Origin: QYOJ01 sp964616825 | GTDB taxonomy: Bacteria; Bacteroidota; Bacteroidia; Bacteroidales; FEN-979 | Assembly (NCBI GenBank): GCA_964616825.1 | Contig: CAZTSX010000013.1 | Span: 27,935-91,934, forward strand | Reading direction: 5' to 3' | DNA: 64,000 bases | Shown here: positions 34,860-44,102 of the stretch, piece after piece | Layout of the letters: every line of letters begins with the position of its first letter | Position numbering within the stretch: the first letter of the stretch is position 1 | The notes under the pieces: model-generated | Databases searched by the model: none | What the model saw: only the letters and a program-made list of their open reading frames with translations | What the model was told of the DNA's origin: nothing | Made by a program: the position numbers and the translations under genes

Positions 34860-36087
34860 TTCCGACCCTCCCCATTGGCTTCTATTAACGACTTTAATTC
34901 ATCTATCTGCTTCTGGAGATCGATGATGTACAACGCCTGCTCTTCAATTTTTTCCAGCAATTTAATCTGCATGGAACCCAACTCCATGCCTTCGTTCTCT
35001 GCGATATCCTTCGCTGAGGGTATTCCGGGCAATTTATGATTGATATCAATATAATCTGCCAATTCACTGATGGAAAGTCGTGGATAATCCTTTTCAAATA
35101 CATAATCGGGAAAGCTGCTTGCAGTAACCTTCACTTCACGGGCCATAATTCCTCCTTCAACATATAATTTAAAGGTAGAGCCCGAAGCCGGAGGTGTGGT
35201 TCCAATTCCAATCCGTTGCGCTTCGAACGAACCTTCTACATCAAACCATGCTGTCGGCCACAGGGTATTGATGCCTATCCATCCGTTTTCGGCAATGAAA
35301 AAATCGGTGTTACCTCTTGTATGATTCCAGATAAAGAAGGAATTTGGACGGCTATCATTAATGTGGCTTCCGATCGCCCACTTTTCGATATCATTTCGAT
35401 GAAACTGAATTTCATTCGTGCTCATCGATCCGGAAGCCTGGTTCATGATAAATCCACACTTTTCTCCACCGTTATGAACGATCTCCAGGTTTGTACGTGG
35501 AGCTAACAGGCCAACTCCCAACTTGCCCTCATTGGTCAGTGTCATCTTAAAGCGGGAAAGCATCTCAGGATCTGAAAGGGGAGTAGGGGAAGAACCTCCC
35601 GTTGAGGATACCACTCCGAAGAAAAGATCTCCTTTTGTATTGCCAAGGATCAGTGAACCTCCGTTATGTGTTTGGTCGCCGAATCTGTACCAATAAGAGT
35701 TCGCTCCCCGGAAGAGGTTAAATCCTACATACCCAACAGTATTACTGGTATTTAAACTAAAACCTAATGCATGACTAAGGTAAAGCCTGTTGTATTCGTA
35801 ATTCGGATCTCCTTCAAAAATAGATCTTCCCAACACATGCAGCGGAGCACCCGGGCTGGCCGTATGGATCCCGAAATTTGAACCGAGATAATAAAGTGAC
35901 GTGGTAGTGATCTCCGTTACATCCCCCTCCTCATGCCCCCCGCCACCTCCTGTACCAATCCATTTGGAAATAGCATTTGCGTCTCCGCTGCCGGTTACTG
36001 TTTGGGAAATAACTAAAGATGGGACTAAGAGAGAGAGGAAAGAAAGAAAGAAAGAAAAGAAAATCGCGATAAAGGTGATGGTTTCAT
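34856..36087 (-). CDS. Surface protein with coiled-coil C-terminus, out of frame at an AAAG tract (candidate phase-variable gene)
   Basis: The body reads openly from about 36110 to 34856. It includes SQTVTGSGDANAISKWIG right after what should be a signal peptide, then LHVLGRSIFEGDPN, beta-rich tail-fibre-like repeats (NEGKLGVGLLAPRTNLEI) and a C-terminal helix/coiled coil (MQIKLLEKIEEQALYIIDL). In that frame no ATG, GTG or TTG occurs before the internal GTG at 35836. The only good start is the ATG at 36087 in another frame, and it stops after 20 codons. One more AAAG unit at 36039-36054 would join them and give a perfect signal peptide (MKPSPLSRFSFLSFF and on to VISQ). Thus this copy looks switched OFF. 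The protein resembles bacterial surface proteins with phage tail-spike-like C-termini; function unknown. Confidence 0.78.
36039..36054. repeat. (AAAG)4 tetranucleotide tract in the signal-peptide region
   Basis: Four perfect AAAG units, followed by AAAAG and AAAA and preceded by GAGAGAG. On the coding strand it is CTTT repeats inside the signal peptide. A change of one unit shifts the frame by one, and a gain of one unit restores the gene. Typical layout of a slipped-strand contingency locus. Confidence 0.9.
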
Positions 36088-36303
36088 GGCTATATTTTTG
36101 ATAGGTTGTATTTTATGCATGCAATTACTATGCCAAAATCACACAATGCTCAATATCAACATGTTAATTAAAATATGAGATTTAACGCGCATGTTTAACT
36201 GTCAAAATATTATATAGTTGTGTTATTTATTTTGACACATCCGGATCATCTCTTCAAAATAAACAGAGTGGCAAATTCATTTTTCCAATCAACCATTTCT
36301 TTT
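36088..36303. other. AT-rich intergenic region with no visible gene
   Basis: About 215 bp between the AAAG-tract gene and the promoter at 36304. It should hold the minus-strand promoter of the secreted-protein operon, but no full TAnnTTTG match was found. No small ORF or RNA gene seen. Confidence 0.6.
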
Positions 36304-36311
36304 TACCTTTG
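36304..36311 (+). promoter_or_regulatory. Bacteroidota -7 element for the coiled-coil gene and pfkA
   Basis: TACCTTTG, full match to TAnnTTTG, 35 bp upstream of the ATG at 36347. Confidence 0.5.
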
Positions 36312-36346
36312 CTACTGGAAATCAACAAACATAAACAGAGAGAAAA

Positions 36347-37240
36347 ATGGAAGAAAAAACTCCCGCTTCCCGGAAATGGAGGATTTGGATCATCGTGTTA
36401 GCGGTGATCATTGTTGGACTTGCAGCCTGGCTGGTATACCAACAGCTTCATCTCAGGAAGCTGGTCGACGCCCGGGAGGCTGAAAAGATCGTACTCCAAC
36501 ATGAGTTGGATTCTTTGATGACAGAACACAATGAGATAAAGGAGATCTACGGCACTCTTTCCGATTCCCTGGCGACCAAAGACAGCATTATCCAGGCAAA
36601 TGCCAAAGAGATTCGCAAATTACTGGACACCCAGTATGAATATTATAAGATTCGCAAGAAAATGGCTATGCTTCAGAAAGTAGCCCAGGGCTATGTGCAT
36701 CAAATGGATTCACTGTACACGGTGAACAGGGAGCTGAAAGAGGAGAATGCACGAATCCGCCAGGTTGTGCGAACCGAACAGGGAAGGAACCAGGAACTGA
36801 TTCAGGACAAGGAAGAGTTGACTCAAAAGATGACCCAGGCAGCTGTGTTACAGGCTTACGGTGTATCTACAACCGCTTTCAAAGTTCGTGGCACCAAAGA
36901 GACTGAAACGAACAAAGCTAACCGTACCGATAAACTCAGGATCTGTTTTACTATCGGAGAGAATCCTTTGATCGAATCCGGCACCAAGGTCCTCTATGTC
37001 CGGATCACACGGCCTGATAATGTGGTGGTTATAAAGAGCAAATACAGCACCTTTGAGTATAATGGCCAGACTATCCCTTACTCTGTCAGGGAGGATCTTG
37101 ACTATACCGGCAAAGCCATGCGGACATGCGTGGAGTGGATCAAAGGCGACAAAGAGGCCGCGGCGATGAAAGGGATGTACCTTGTCAATGTCTTTTTCAA
37201 TGACCGCGAGATCGGGCAGGGCTCATTCAGTTTAAGATAA
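36347..37240 (+). CDS. Membrane-anchored coiled-coil protein, conserved in Bacteroidota (function unknown)
   Basis: 297 residues. One transmembrane helix (about residues 12-30, IWIIVLAVIIVGLAAWLVY), then a long coiled coil (about 35-165, heptad-like with many E, K, L and Q). After that a globular extracytoplasmic domain of about 120 residues begins at AYGVSTTAFKVRGTKE and includes LRICFTIGENPLIESGTKVLYVRITRPD. The globular part looks like a beta-rich domain often seen in Bacteroidota envelope proteins. No catalytic residues recognised. Likely in one transcript with pfkA, which starts 28 bp downstream. Confidence 0.78.
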   Translation: MEEKTPASRKWRIWIIVLAVIIVGLAAWLVYQQLHLRKLVDAREAEKIVLQHELDSLMTEHNEIKEIYGTLSDSLATKDSIIQANAKEIRKLLDTQYEYYKIRKKMAMLQKVAQGYVHQMDSLYTVNRELKEENARIRQVVRTEQGRNQELIQDKEELTQKMTQAAVLQAYGVSTTAFKVRGTKETETNKANRTDKLRICFTIGENPLIESGTKVLYVRITRPDNVVVIKSKYSTFEYNGQTIPYSVREDLDYTGKAMRTCVEWIKGDKEAAAMKGMYLVNVFFNDREIGQGSFSLR

Positions 37241-37268
37241 CAGTAAGCAAAGGATAACAGGATAAGCC

Positions 37269-38312
37269 ATGTCACCAGAAGAAAAACCGTATCGTGTCGG
37301 GATCCTGACCGCCGGCGGTGACTGCCCCGGGATCAATGCAGCTATTCGTGGAGTGGGGAAGACAGCTATTCTGGAGTATGGGATGGAGGTAATCGGGATC
37401 TCCTCCGGTTTCCTGGGATTGATCAACCAGGAGTATGACATCCTTGATGAAAATCAGCTCTCCGGGATTCTGACCGTAGGCGGAACCATCCTCGGAACTT
37501 CCCGTGAAAATCCATTTAAAAAAAGCGCCTCACTGCTGTCAGTTGACAAGCCGAAGCTGATCAAAAAACACTACAAGGAGATGGGGCTGGATGCTCTTGT
37601 CTGTATCGGTGGCAATGGAACCATGCGTACATCGGCCCATCTTGCAGAAGCGGGCCTGAATGTGATCGGGATCCCAAAAACCATCGATAACGACGTCTGG
37701 GGAACCGATGTCACCTTTGGATTTGACTCAGCGCTTAGCATCACTACTGATGCTATCGACAGGTTGCACACGACTGCCAACAGCCACAAACGAATCATGG
37801 TGATTGAGGTGATGGGACATCATGCCGGTTGGCTGGCACTCTATTCCGGTATAGCCGGTGGAGGCGATGTGGTCCTGTTGCCAGAGGTGAAGTTTGATCT
37901 TGATATTGTAGCAAAATGCCTGAAGAAAAGAGCGATCAATAAGAAGCCATACTCCATTGTCGTGGTTGCCGAAGGGATCCCGTGCCCGAAAGGGGAGTCG
38001 GCAGGTCGCTTCATTGCCAGGTCCATCAAAGATATGACCGGGTTGGAGACCCGCGAAACCATCCTGGGGTATATCCAGCGTGGTGGGGATCCATCACCCA
38101 TGGACCGCATCCTGGCTACCCGGTTCGGAGCTGCAGCCGTTGAACTGATCGCCAGAAAGAAATTTGGGATGATGGTCAACCTGAAAGGTGGCAAGATCAG
38201 TTCTATTCCTATTGATAAAGTAGGAGGAAGACTCCGTACCGTTGGCATGGATAATTCGCTCATCAAGAAAGCCAGGAAGATGGGTGTTTGTTTTGGCGAT
38301 TGTGAACCCTAG
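37269..38312 (+). CDS. pfkA: 6-phosphofructokinase
   Basis: 347 residues, cytoplasmic. The N-terminal nucleotide or pyrophosphate loop is GILTAGGDCPGINAAIRG. Key motifs are GGNGT at 114-118, PKTIDND at 136-142, then MVIEVMGHHAGWLA and the glycine-rich LYSGIAGGGDVVLLPE. In the family numbering of E. coli PFK, Gly at position 104 favours ATP as donor and Lys at 124 is shared with pyrophosphate-dependent enzymes. Here the combination is Gly plus Lys, with Asn in place of the usual Asp103. The phosphoryl donor therefore cannot be settled. Catalyses the committed step of glycolysis. Confidence 0.93.
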   Translation: MSPEEKPYRVGILTAGGDCPGINAAIRGVGKTAILEYGMEVIGISSGFLGLINQEYDILDENQLSGILTVGGTILGTSRENPFKKSASLLSVDKPKLIKKHYKEMGLDALVCIGGNGTMRTSAHLAEAGLNVIGIPKTIDNDVWGTDVTFGFDSALSITTDAIDRLHTTANSHKRIMVIEVMGHHAGWLALYSGIAGGGDVVLLPEVKFDLDIVAKCLKKRAINKKPYSIVVVAEGIPCPKGESAGRFIARSIKDMTGLETRETILGYIQRGGDPSPMDRILATRFGAAAVELIARKKFGMMVNLKGGKISSIPIDKVGGRLRTVGMDNSLIKKARKMGVCFGDCEP

Positions 38313-38314
38313 TT

Positions 38315-40054
38315 TCAGTATTTGATATCCTTCACATTGAGTTGCAGTGTAACCGTTCCGTTCCACTCATTCTCTTCAATATGATAGCAGAGGTCGAACG
38401 GGATTCCCTTTTCAATATGCGACAGGTGACTGCCCTGCTGAAAAGCAATGCCTGAAAAAGGGCCGCCATGAACCTCAGGATGGACCACATTTAGCTTCAG
38501 GTGATTCTTCCCGACGATTCGTGTTCCACCCGCATTCACCACCCCTTTGGTAACAAAGAGCGGCGCCAGATTACCTGGACCAAATGGAGAAAACTGCTTC
38601 AGGATATTGAAGAACCTGGAATGAATAGAGAAAAGTGGAAGCTTGGCATCAATCAACATTTCAGGGACTAATTCAATCCCTTGCAATCGCTCTGCGACAA
38701 TCTCTTCGAACCGTTGTGAGAACAACTCCAGGTTCTTCCTTTTCATCGATAGCCCTGCGGCAAACTTATGGCCACCGAAATGTTCCAGCAGGTCACTACA
38801 GGAGTCGATCGCATCGTAGATATCAAAATCCTTGACCGATCTTGCTGATCCGGTAACCAGGTCATCGGCCTGAGTAAAGACAATAGTCGGACGGTAAAAA
38901 GTCTCCGTCAGGCGTGAGGCCACAATACCGATAACTCCCCTGTGCCAATCGGGGTGAAAAACCACGGTCGCCCGTGCCTGCTTTAATTTCTCATCGCTGC
39001 TGATCATCTCCGTTGCCTGCTGGGTAGCTGTGGCATCCAGCGACTTTCTCTCCGTATTGTAGGTGTCTATCTGCTTGCCGATTTCCATTGCTTCTTTGTA
39101 GTTGTCAGCAATCAATAGCTTTACCGAATTCTTCCCGCTTTCAATCCGGCCTGCTGCATTGATACGGGGACCAATAAGGAATACCAGGTCAGTTATAGAT
39201 AACTCCCGGTTAAAGAACAGATCGCTATCGTCTGGTCTTTTCTTCAGAATGTTAGAATATTTCAATATCGCTTCAATACCCGGACGAGGGCGTATATTGA
39301 TCAGCTTCAGTCCATAATAGGCCAGGATCCTGTTCTCTCCTGTGATATCCACGATGTCGGCGGCAATACTGACGACTACCAGATCGAGATATTCTTTCAA
39401 CTCCTCGAAGGGGATATCATTCTTTTGTGCATATGCCTGGATCAATTTGAATCCTATGCCGCAACCTGACAGCTCTTTATAGGGATAAGGACAATCGGCG
39501 CGTTTGGGATCCAGCACTGCAATGGCAGAGGGTATCTCAGGACCGGGCCGATGATGATCGCAAATAATAAAATCAACACCTTTCGCTTTGGCATCGTTGA
39601 TCTTTTCAACTGCTTTGATGCCACAATCGAGCGTGATCACGAGGGAGAAACCATGCCCGGCTGCAAAATCGATTCCCTGGTACGATATTCCGTATCCCTC
39701 GTTATAGCGATCCGGAATGTAAAAATCAACCTTATCAGTGAATTTCCGCAGAAACTGGTAAACAAGGGAGACAGCAGTTGTTCCATCCACATCATAATCC
39801 CCGTAAACAAGTATCTTCTCCCCATTGTTTATTGCCTGCTCAATCCGGTTGATGGCTTTGTCCATGTCCTTTAGCAGGAAGGGATCGTGTAGGTCGTCTA
39901 AACTGGGCCGGAAAAATGATTTGGCCTGATCAAATGAATGGATCCCTCTTTGAACAAGAAGGTTGGCCAGATGCTGATCAATGTTCAGCTCCCGGGAAAG
40001 TTGCTTGATAATAAGCTCTTCGCCACGATCTTTTATCACCCAACGCTTGTCCAT
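38315..40054 (-). CDS. recJ: Single-stranded-DNA-specific exonuclease RecJ
   Basis: 579 residues, usual length for the family. DHH-phosphoesterase motifs are present: VYGDYDVDGTTAVSL near residue 79, ITLDCGIK, ICDHHRPGPEIP near residue 170 (DHH), the DHHA1-type GGHKFAAGLSM near residue 440, and a C-terminal OB-like domain. It degrades single-stranded DNA 5' to 3' in recombination and mismatch repair. Its stop lies 2 bp from the convergent pfkA stop, and its start is 24 bp after the asnS stop, so it is probably transcribed with asnS. Confidence 0.95.
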   Translation of the reverse strand: MDKRWVIKDRGEELIIKQLSRELNIDQHLANLLVQRGIHSFDQAKSFFRPSLDDLHDPFLLKDMDKAINRIEQAINNGEKILVYGDYDVDGTTAVSLVYQFLRKFTDKVDFYIPDRYNEGYGISYQGIDFAAGHGFSLVITLDCGIKAVEKINDAKAKGVDFIICDHHRPGPEIPSAIAVLDPKRADCPYPYKELSGCGIGFKLIQAYAQKNDIPFEELKEYLDLVVVSIAADIVDITGENRILAYYGLKLINIRPRPGIEAILKYSNILKKRPDDSDLFFNRELSITDLVFLIGPRINAAGRIESGKNSVKLLIADNYKEAMEIGKQIDTYNTERKSLDATATQQATEMISSDEKLKQARATVVFHPDWHRGVIGIVASRLTETFYRPTIVFTQADDLVTGSARSVKDFDIYDAIDSCSDLLEHFGGHKFAAGLSMKRKNLELFSQRFEEIVAERLQGIELVPEMLIDAKLPLFSIHSRFFNILKQFSPFGPGNLAPLFVTKGVVNAGGTRIVGKNHLKLNVVHPEVHGGPFSGIAFQQGSHLSHIEKGIPFDLCYHIEENEWNGTVTLQLNVKDIKY

Positions 40055-40078
40055 GGATGGATTTTTATATTAAACGTA

Positions 40079-41476
40079 CTAAAACTCCGCATTCTTTGGT
40101 GTACGCGGAAACGGGATCACATCCCGGATGTTCGACATCCCGGTGACAAACAGGATCAACCGCTCAAAGCCTAAACCAAACCCGCTGTGAGGAACTGTTC
40201 CAAACCTCCTGGTATCGAGATACCACCAAAGATCTCCTTCCGGGACATCCAGCTCTTTGATCCTTTTCAAGAGCTGATCAAAATTCTCCTCCCGTTGCGA
40301 TCCGCCAATGATCTCCCCGATCCGGGGGAAAAGCACGTCGAGACCTCTGACAGTTTTCCCGTCATCATTCTGCTTCATGTAGAACGCTTTGATCTCCTTT
40401 GGGTAGTCGGTCAGCATCACGGGGCGATTGAAGTGCTTCTCCACAAGGTACCGTTCATGTTCAGCCTGAAGGTCAGATCCCCAGACGACAGGAAACTCAA
40501 ATTTTTGCCCCGATGCGTTTAGGATCTCGATAGCTTCAGTGTAGGATAGCCTCTCAAACGTGTCGCTTACCACGTGCCTAAGCCGTTCGATCAATTCGTT
40601 GTCATACATCTTGTTTAAGAACTCCAGATCATCCATACAGTGATCCAACACATATTGGATCAGAAATTTCAGAAAATCCTCAGCCAGATCCATGTTATCA
40701 TGAATATCATAAAATGCCATCTCGGGTTCGATCATCCAGAATTCAGCCAAGTGACGTGGCGTGTTGGAGTTCTCGGCACGAAAGGTAGGTCCGAAGGTAT
40801 AAACCAGCGAGAGAGCAAGCGCGCCCAATTCTGCTTCAAGCTGACCCGATACTGTCAGATTTGTCTCCTTGCCAAAAAAGTCCATGTCATAATTGACCTC
40901 TCCATCTTCTGTCAACGGGGGATTTTTGGCATCCAGTGTGGATACCCGAAACATCTCTCCAGCACCTTCAGCATCCGAACCGGTGATAATCGGGGAATGG
41001 AGGTAGTAGAATCCGTTGTCGTTGAAGTATTTGTGAATGGCATATGACAAGGCATGGCGAATGCGTAGCACAGCTCCGAAGGTATTGGTCCGGGGACGTA
41101 AATGAGCGATCTCCCTCAGGAATTCCAGGGTATGTCCCTTTTTCTGCAATGGATAGGTCTCCGGGTCGGCAGAGCCATATAACTCAATTGTTTTGGCTTG
41201 TACCTCTACACTTTGTCCCTGCCCCATCGATTCAACCAACCTCCCTGTAACAGCAATGGAAGACCCTGTAGTGATCTGCTTTAACAGGTTTTCATCGAAA
41301 TTGGCAACTTCTACAACCACCTGCATATGATGGATCACAGAACCGTCATTCAGGGCAATGAAATTAATGTTCTTGTTCCCTCGCTTGGTCCGTACCCAAC
41401 CTTTTACAAGAACCTCTTTGCCAATCTCTTTCGATTTCAACAAATTCACCACTTTCGATCTTCTGAGATGCTCCAT
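40079..41476 (-). CDS. asnS: Asparaginyl-tRNA synthetase
   Basis: 465 residues from the ATG at 41476. This start is chosen because MEHLRRSKVVNLL begins the conserved OB-fold and because the promoter at 41496-41503 lies upstream of it. A longer reading from 41518 would begin upstream of that promoter. Class II motifs are visible: HSPIITGSDAEGAGEMF, FFGKETNLTVSGQLEAE, the motif-2 region FGPTFRAENSNTPRHLAEFWMIEPE, and the motif-3 region GFGLGFERLILFVTG. N-terminal OB-fold anticodon domain is VLVKGWVRTKRGNKNINFIALNDGS. Charges tRNA-Asn directly, so the organism need not rely on transamidation for asparagine. Confidence 0.96.
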   Translation of the reverse strand: MEHLRRSKVVNLLKSKEIGKEVLVKGWVRTKRGNKNINFIALNDGSVIHHMQVVVEVANFDENLLKQITTGSSIAVTGRLVESMGQGQSVEVQAKTIELYGSADPETYPLQKKGHTLEFLREIAHLRPRTNTFGAVLRIRHALSYAIHKYFNDNGFYYLHSPIITGSDAEGAGEMFRVSTLDAKNPPLTEDGEVNYDMDFFGKETNLTVSGQLEAELGALALSLVYTFGPTFRAENSNTPRHLAEFWMIEPEMAFYDIHDNMDLAEDFLKFLIQYVLDHCMDDLEFLNKMYDNELIERLRHVVSDTFERLSYTEAIEILNASGQKFEFPVVWGSDLQAEHERYLVEKHFNRPVMLTDYPKEIKAFYMKQNDDGKTVRGLDVLFPRIGEIIGGSQREENFDQLLKRIKELDVPEGDLWWYLDTRRFGTVPHSGFGLGFERLILFVTGMSNIRDVIPFPRTPKNAEF

Positions 41477-41495
41477 GCTTTCACAAATTAGATTG

Positions 41496-41503
41496 CAAAA
41501 GTA
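41496..41503 (-). promoter_or_regulatory. Bacteroidota -7 element for asnS
   Basis: The minus strand reads TACTTTTG, full match to TAnnTTTG, 19 bp upstream of the ATG at 41476. It decides the start codon of asnS. Confidence 0.55.
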
Positions 41504-41587
41504 CTGATTTCTTTCCAATCAGATGTTACCGCTAAGTCACACATTGTGGTAAAAAAAGCCTATTTTTATCCTCAAAATATCTTTTCT

Positions 41588-42025
41588 ATGACTGAAGAAA
41601 TTACAAAACCCCGTAAAAAGCATCGTGGAGAAGCGATCTGGGCCATCATATGGAACATCTTTTTTCTCTGGATCGTCAACAAAGTCCCTGATTGGAATCT
41701 GGCTTTTATCAGCGAACAATACGATACGATTCTCTGGATTTTAAACCTGAATATCATTATCCAGATTGCCGGATATGCGTTGATCCTGTTTCTCGATTTT
41801 CGCTGGTTCTGGCATCTGACCAGGACAATCCTGGATGCTGCCAGCCTGGTGACGCTACTGGTGCTTTATTTTATTTACCCGTTCGATTTTTCCACCATCG
41901 ACGGTTGGTCGTGGCTTGATGTTGTGATTCCGATCGCATTCATTATCGGTATTGTTGCTTCCGGAATTGGAATAATTGTTCATCTCGTCAGGTTTATCTT
42001 CCAGCTGACTAAAATATTGAAATGA
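41588..42025 (+). CDS. Small membrane protein, four predicted helices, function unknown
   Basis: 145 residues from the ATG at 41588 (MTEEITKPRKKH). The 14 codons upstream in the same frame look less like a natural start. A basic N-terminus is followed by four hydrophobic segments: AIIWNIFFLWIV, LNIIIQIAGYALILF, DAASLVTLLVLYFI and VVIPIAFIIGIVASGIGII. No recognised family. Its stop overlaps the start of the DAHP synthase-chorismate mutase gene as ATGA, so the two are translationally coupled, yet no link in function is evident. Confidence 0.78.
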   Translation: MTEEITKPRKKHRGEAIWAIIWNIFFLWIVNKVPDWNLAFISEQYDTILWILNLNIIIQIAGYALILFLDFRWFWHLTRTILDAASLVTLLVLYFIYPFDFSTIDGWSWLDVVIPIAFIIGIVASGIGIIVHLVRFIFQLTKILK

Positions 42026-43113
42026 CACTCCACCTCAACATCGAACCTCTTCAAACCTGGATGCCATGTGGCACAAAGCCCTGCATCATTGCAGGACCTT
42101 GTTCGGCCGAAACAGAAGAACAGGTGATCGATACGGCGATGAAACTAGCTAAGATCCCAATGGTGAAGGTGTTACGAGCAGGGCTCTGGAAACCAAGAAC
42201 CCGGCCGGGAGCTTTTGAAGGTATTGGTGATGAGGGGCTGAAATGGTTGCAGCGAGTCCAGGCTGAAACAGGACTGAAGGTTACTACCGAAGTTGCCAAC
42301 CCGGTCCATGTTGAGAAGGCAATGAAAGCCGGCATCGACATTCTCTGGCTGGGAGCCCGCACTGTGGTCAATCCTTTCTCCGTTCAGGAGATCAGTGAAG
42401 CCCTGAAAGGGGTTGATATCCCGATAATGATTAAAAATCCGTTGAACCCTGATCTAACAACCTGGATGGGTGCGCTGGAACGCATCAGCAAGGTTGGAAT
42501 CAGGAAACTTGTTGCCATCCACCGTGGTTTCTCATTCTATCAACACTCCCCGTTTCGCAACGACCCCATGTGGGAAATCCCGATCGAGTTGAAACGACTC
42601 TTTCCCGAACTGCCTGTAATTGTCGATCCAAGCCATATCTGCGGCACAAGAGACCTATTGCTCTCTGTATCACAGCGAGCCATTGACTTGGAGATGAACG
42701 GATTGATGATCGAAGTGCATAACCGGCCAAAAGAGGCTCTTACTGATCGACAGCAACAAATCACTCCCGAAAATCTCACCTCTCTACTCTCCCAACTGAT
42801 CATCCGCGAGCCGATAGGAAGTGATGAATTTCAGAACCTGCTGGAAGAGTTGCGGTCGGAGATCGATAAAATCGATCAGCAACTAATTGACATTTTGGCA
42901 CGGAGAATGACCATTGTGGAAGAGATTGGAAAATACAAGAAAGCCAACAAGATCACAATCCTTCAATTAAAACGCTGGAACCAGATCTTCAGTGAACGTA
43001 TCCATAGTGGGCAGGAGCTCGGATTGTCAAAGGAATTTATCATGAAACTGCTTGAAGCGGTGCATGAAGAATCGATCCAGAAGCAAATCGATATTATGAA
43101 TAAGAAGGATTGA
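42022..43113 (+). CDS. Bifunctional DAHP synthase / chorismate mutase
   Basis: 363 residues. Residues about 10-265 are a type I beta DAHP synthase: IIAGPCSAETEEQVI, KVLRAGLWKPRTRPGAFEG, LWLGARTVVNPF, MIKNPLNPD, AIHRGFSFY and VIVDPSHICGTRDLL. Residues about 275-363 are an AroQ-type chorismate mutase helix bundle (LRSEIDKIDQQLIDILARRM, then GKYKKANKI). The fused mutase may act in catalysis and as a regulatory domain for the first shikimate-pathway step. The domain order (synthase first, mutase last) is common in Bacteroidota. Confidence 0.95.
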   Translation: MTLHLNIEPLQTWMPCGTKPCIIAGPCSAETEEQVIDTAMKLAKIPMVKVLRAGLWKPRTRPGAFEGIGDEGLKWLQRVQAETGLKVTTEVANPVHVEKAMKAGIDILWLGARTVVNPFSVQEISEALKGVDIPIMIKNPLNPDLTTWMGALERISKVGIRKLVAIHRGFSFYQHSPFRNDPMWEIPIELKRLFPELPVIVDPSHICGTRDLLLSVSQRAIDLEMNGLMIEVHNRPKEALTDRQQQITPENLTSLLSQLIIREPIGSDEFQNLLEELRSEIDKIDQQLIDILARRMTIVEEIGKYKKANKITILQLKRWNQIFSERIHSGQELGLSKEFIMKLLEAVHEESIQKQIDIMNKKD

Positions 43114-44025
43114 CTACATCCACCTTCGTATCCTGAAGTAGATGATCATAGCCATAGCTATCACAACCATGGCAATTGCGAGAATGGCAAAAGAGAATGG
43201 GTGCTCACTAAGTGGCAGCTGAATATTCATTCCATATAAACTGGCAATGAATGTAAGTGGTAAAAGAATCGATGAGATCAGGGTCAGGATTTTAATCACT
43301 TCATTTGTTTTATTCATCTGCAGCGAATCAAACGTCCGGGAATATCCCCGGATTAACTCTCCTGCATCCTCCACCATATCCCAGATCTTCTGGTAATAAT
43401 CGAGAATGTTTCCCCAGTAATCTTCCATGTTTTCAGCAAATCCAGGAATCGTACCACTCTGCAAGCGGTTGAACAGAATCAGTTGGGGCTTGAACATGGT
43501 GTTCAGCAATACCACATTCTTTTGGGTAAAACTGATCTTTGTGATGGTCTTCTCAGCTTTCCTGTTGAACAACGATTTCCCGCAACTGTCAACATCTTTC
43601 TCCACCTTTTCTGCCAGAAACTGTGTTTCTTTGATCAGGCGTTCCAGAATCTTATAGAGCAGTGAGTCGGAGCTGTCAACCTCCATCTTCTTGCCACCCA
43701 GGGCGCGAGCTTTCTCCTGTCCGAAAAGTTCTTTGACCAGCCAGTGAGATTTTCCGATGGTGATCAGAAAATCCTTTCCCCAAAAAATCTTGATCTCTTT
43801 TGTATCAACGAAGGTTTCACTAATATCAAAACTCGGAAAATGGAGGATTAGAAAATAGTAATCGTCATAGACGTCAATCTTCGGACGCAGGGTAACAATA
43901 CTGCGGCAATCTTCCAGGTCGAGCGGATGAAAATGGTATTGATCCTTCAGTACCTCCAGATCTTCCTCACTGGGTCGTACGATATGTGACCATCTGAGGG
44001 CCCCGTATTCAATCGTTTCAATCAT
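43114..44025 (-). CDS. corA: CorA-family magnesium/divalent cation transporter
   Basis: 303 residues from the ATG at 44025. The in-frame ATG at 44040 lies upstream of or inside the promoter element at 44030-44037 and is less likely. The large cytoplasmic N-terminal domain is followed by two C-terminal helices: ILTLISSILLPLTFIASLYGMNIQLPL, with the selectivity motif GMN, and FAILAIAMVVIAMAMIIYF. The short loop between the helices and the basic C-terminus (RIRRWM) are typical of CorA pentamers. Mediates Mg2+ uptake across the inner membrane. With the MgtE-like protein at 45716 it is one of two magnesium-related genes here. Confidence 0.93.
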   Translation of the reverse strand: MIETIEYGALRWSHIVRPSEEDLEVLKDQYHFHPLDLEDCRSIVTLRPKIDVYDDYYFLILHFPSFDISETFVDTKEIKIFWGKDFLITIGKSHWLVKELFGQEKARALGGKKMEVDSSDSLLYKILERLIKETQFLAEKVEKDVDSCGKSLFNRKAEKTITKISFTQKNVVLLNTMFKPQLILFNRLQSGTIPGFAENMEDYWGNILDYYQKIWDMVEDAGELIRGYSRTFDSLQMNKTNEVIKILTLISSILLPLTFIASLYGMNIQLPLSEHPFSFAILAIAMVVIAMAMIIYFRIRRWM

Positions 44026-44029
44026 GCTG

Positions 44030-44037
44030 CAAAAATA
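44030..44037 (-). promoter_or_regulatory. Bacteroidota -7 element for corA
   Basis: The minus strand reads TATTTTTG, full match to TAnnTTTG, ending 4 bp before the ATG at 44025. The mRNA may be leaderless. Confidence 0.45.
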
Positions 44038-44102
44038 CAAACCCTGACTGAGGTTTACACTATTTTAACGGAAGAAATTTCCCGGGTTAAAACGAAAAAA
44101 TA

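Noticed and set aside
41477..41518. Longer N-terminus for asnS starting at 41518
   Set aside because: A TAnnTTTG promoter lies at 41496-41503, downstream of that codon, and the conserved protein begins at 41476.
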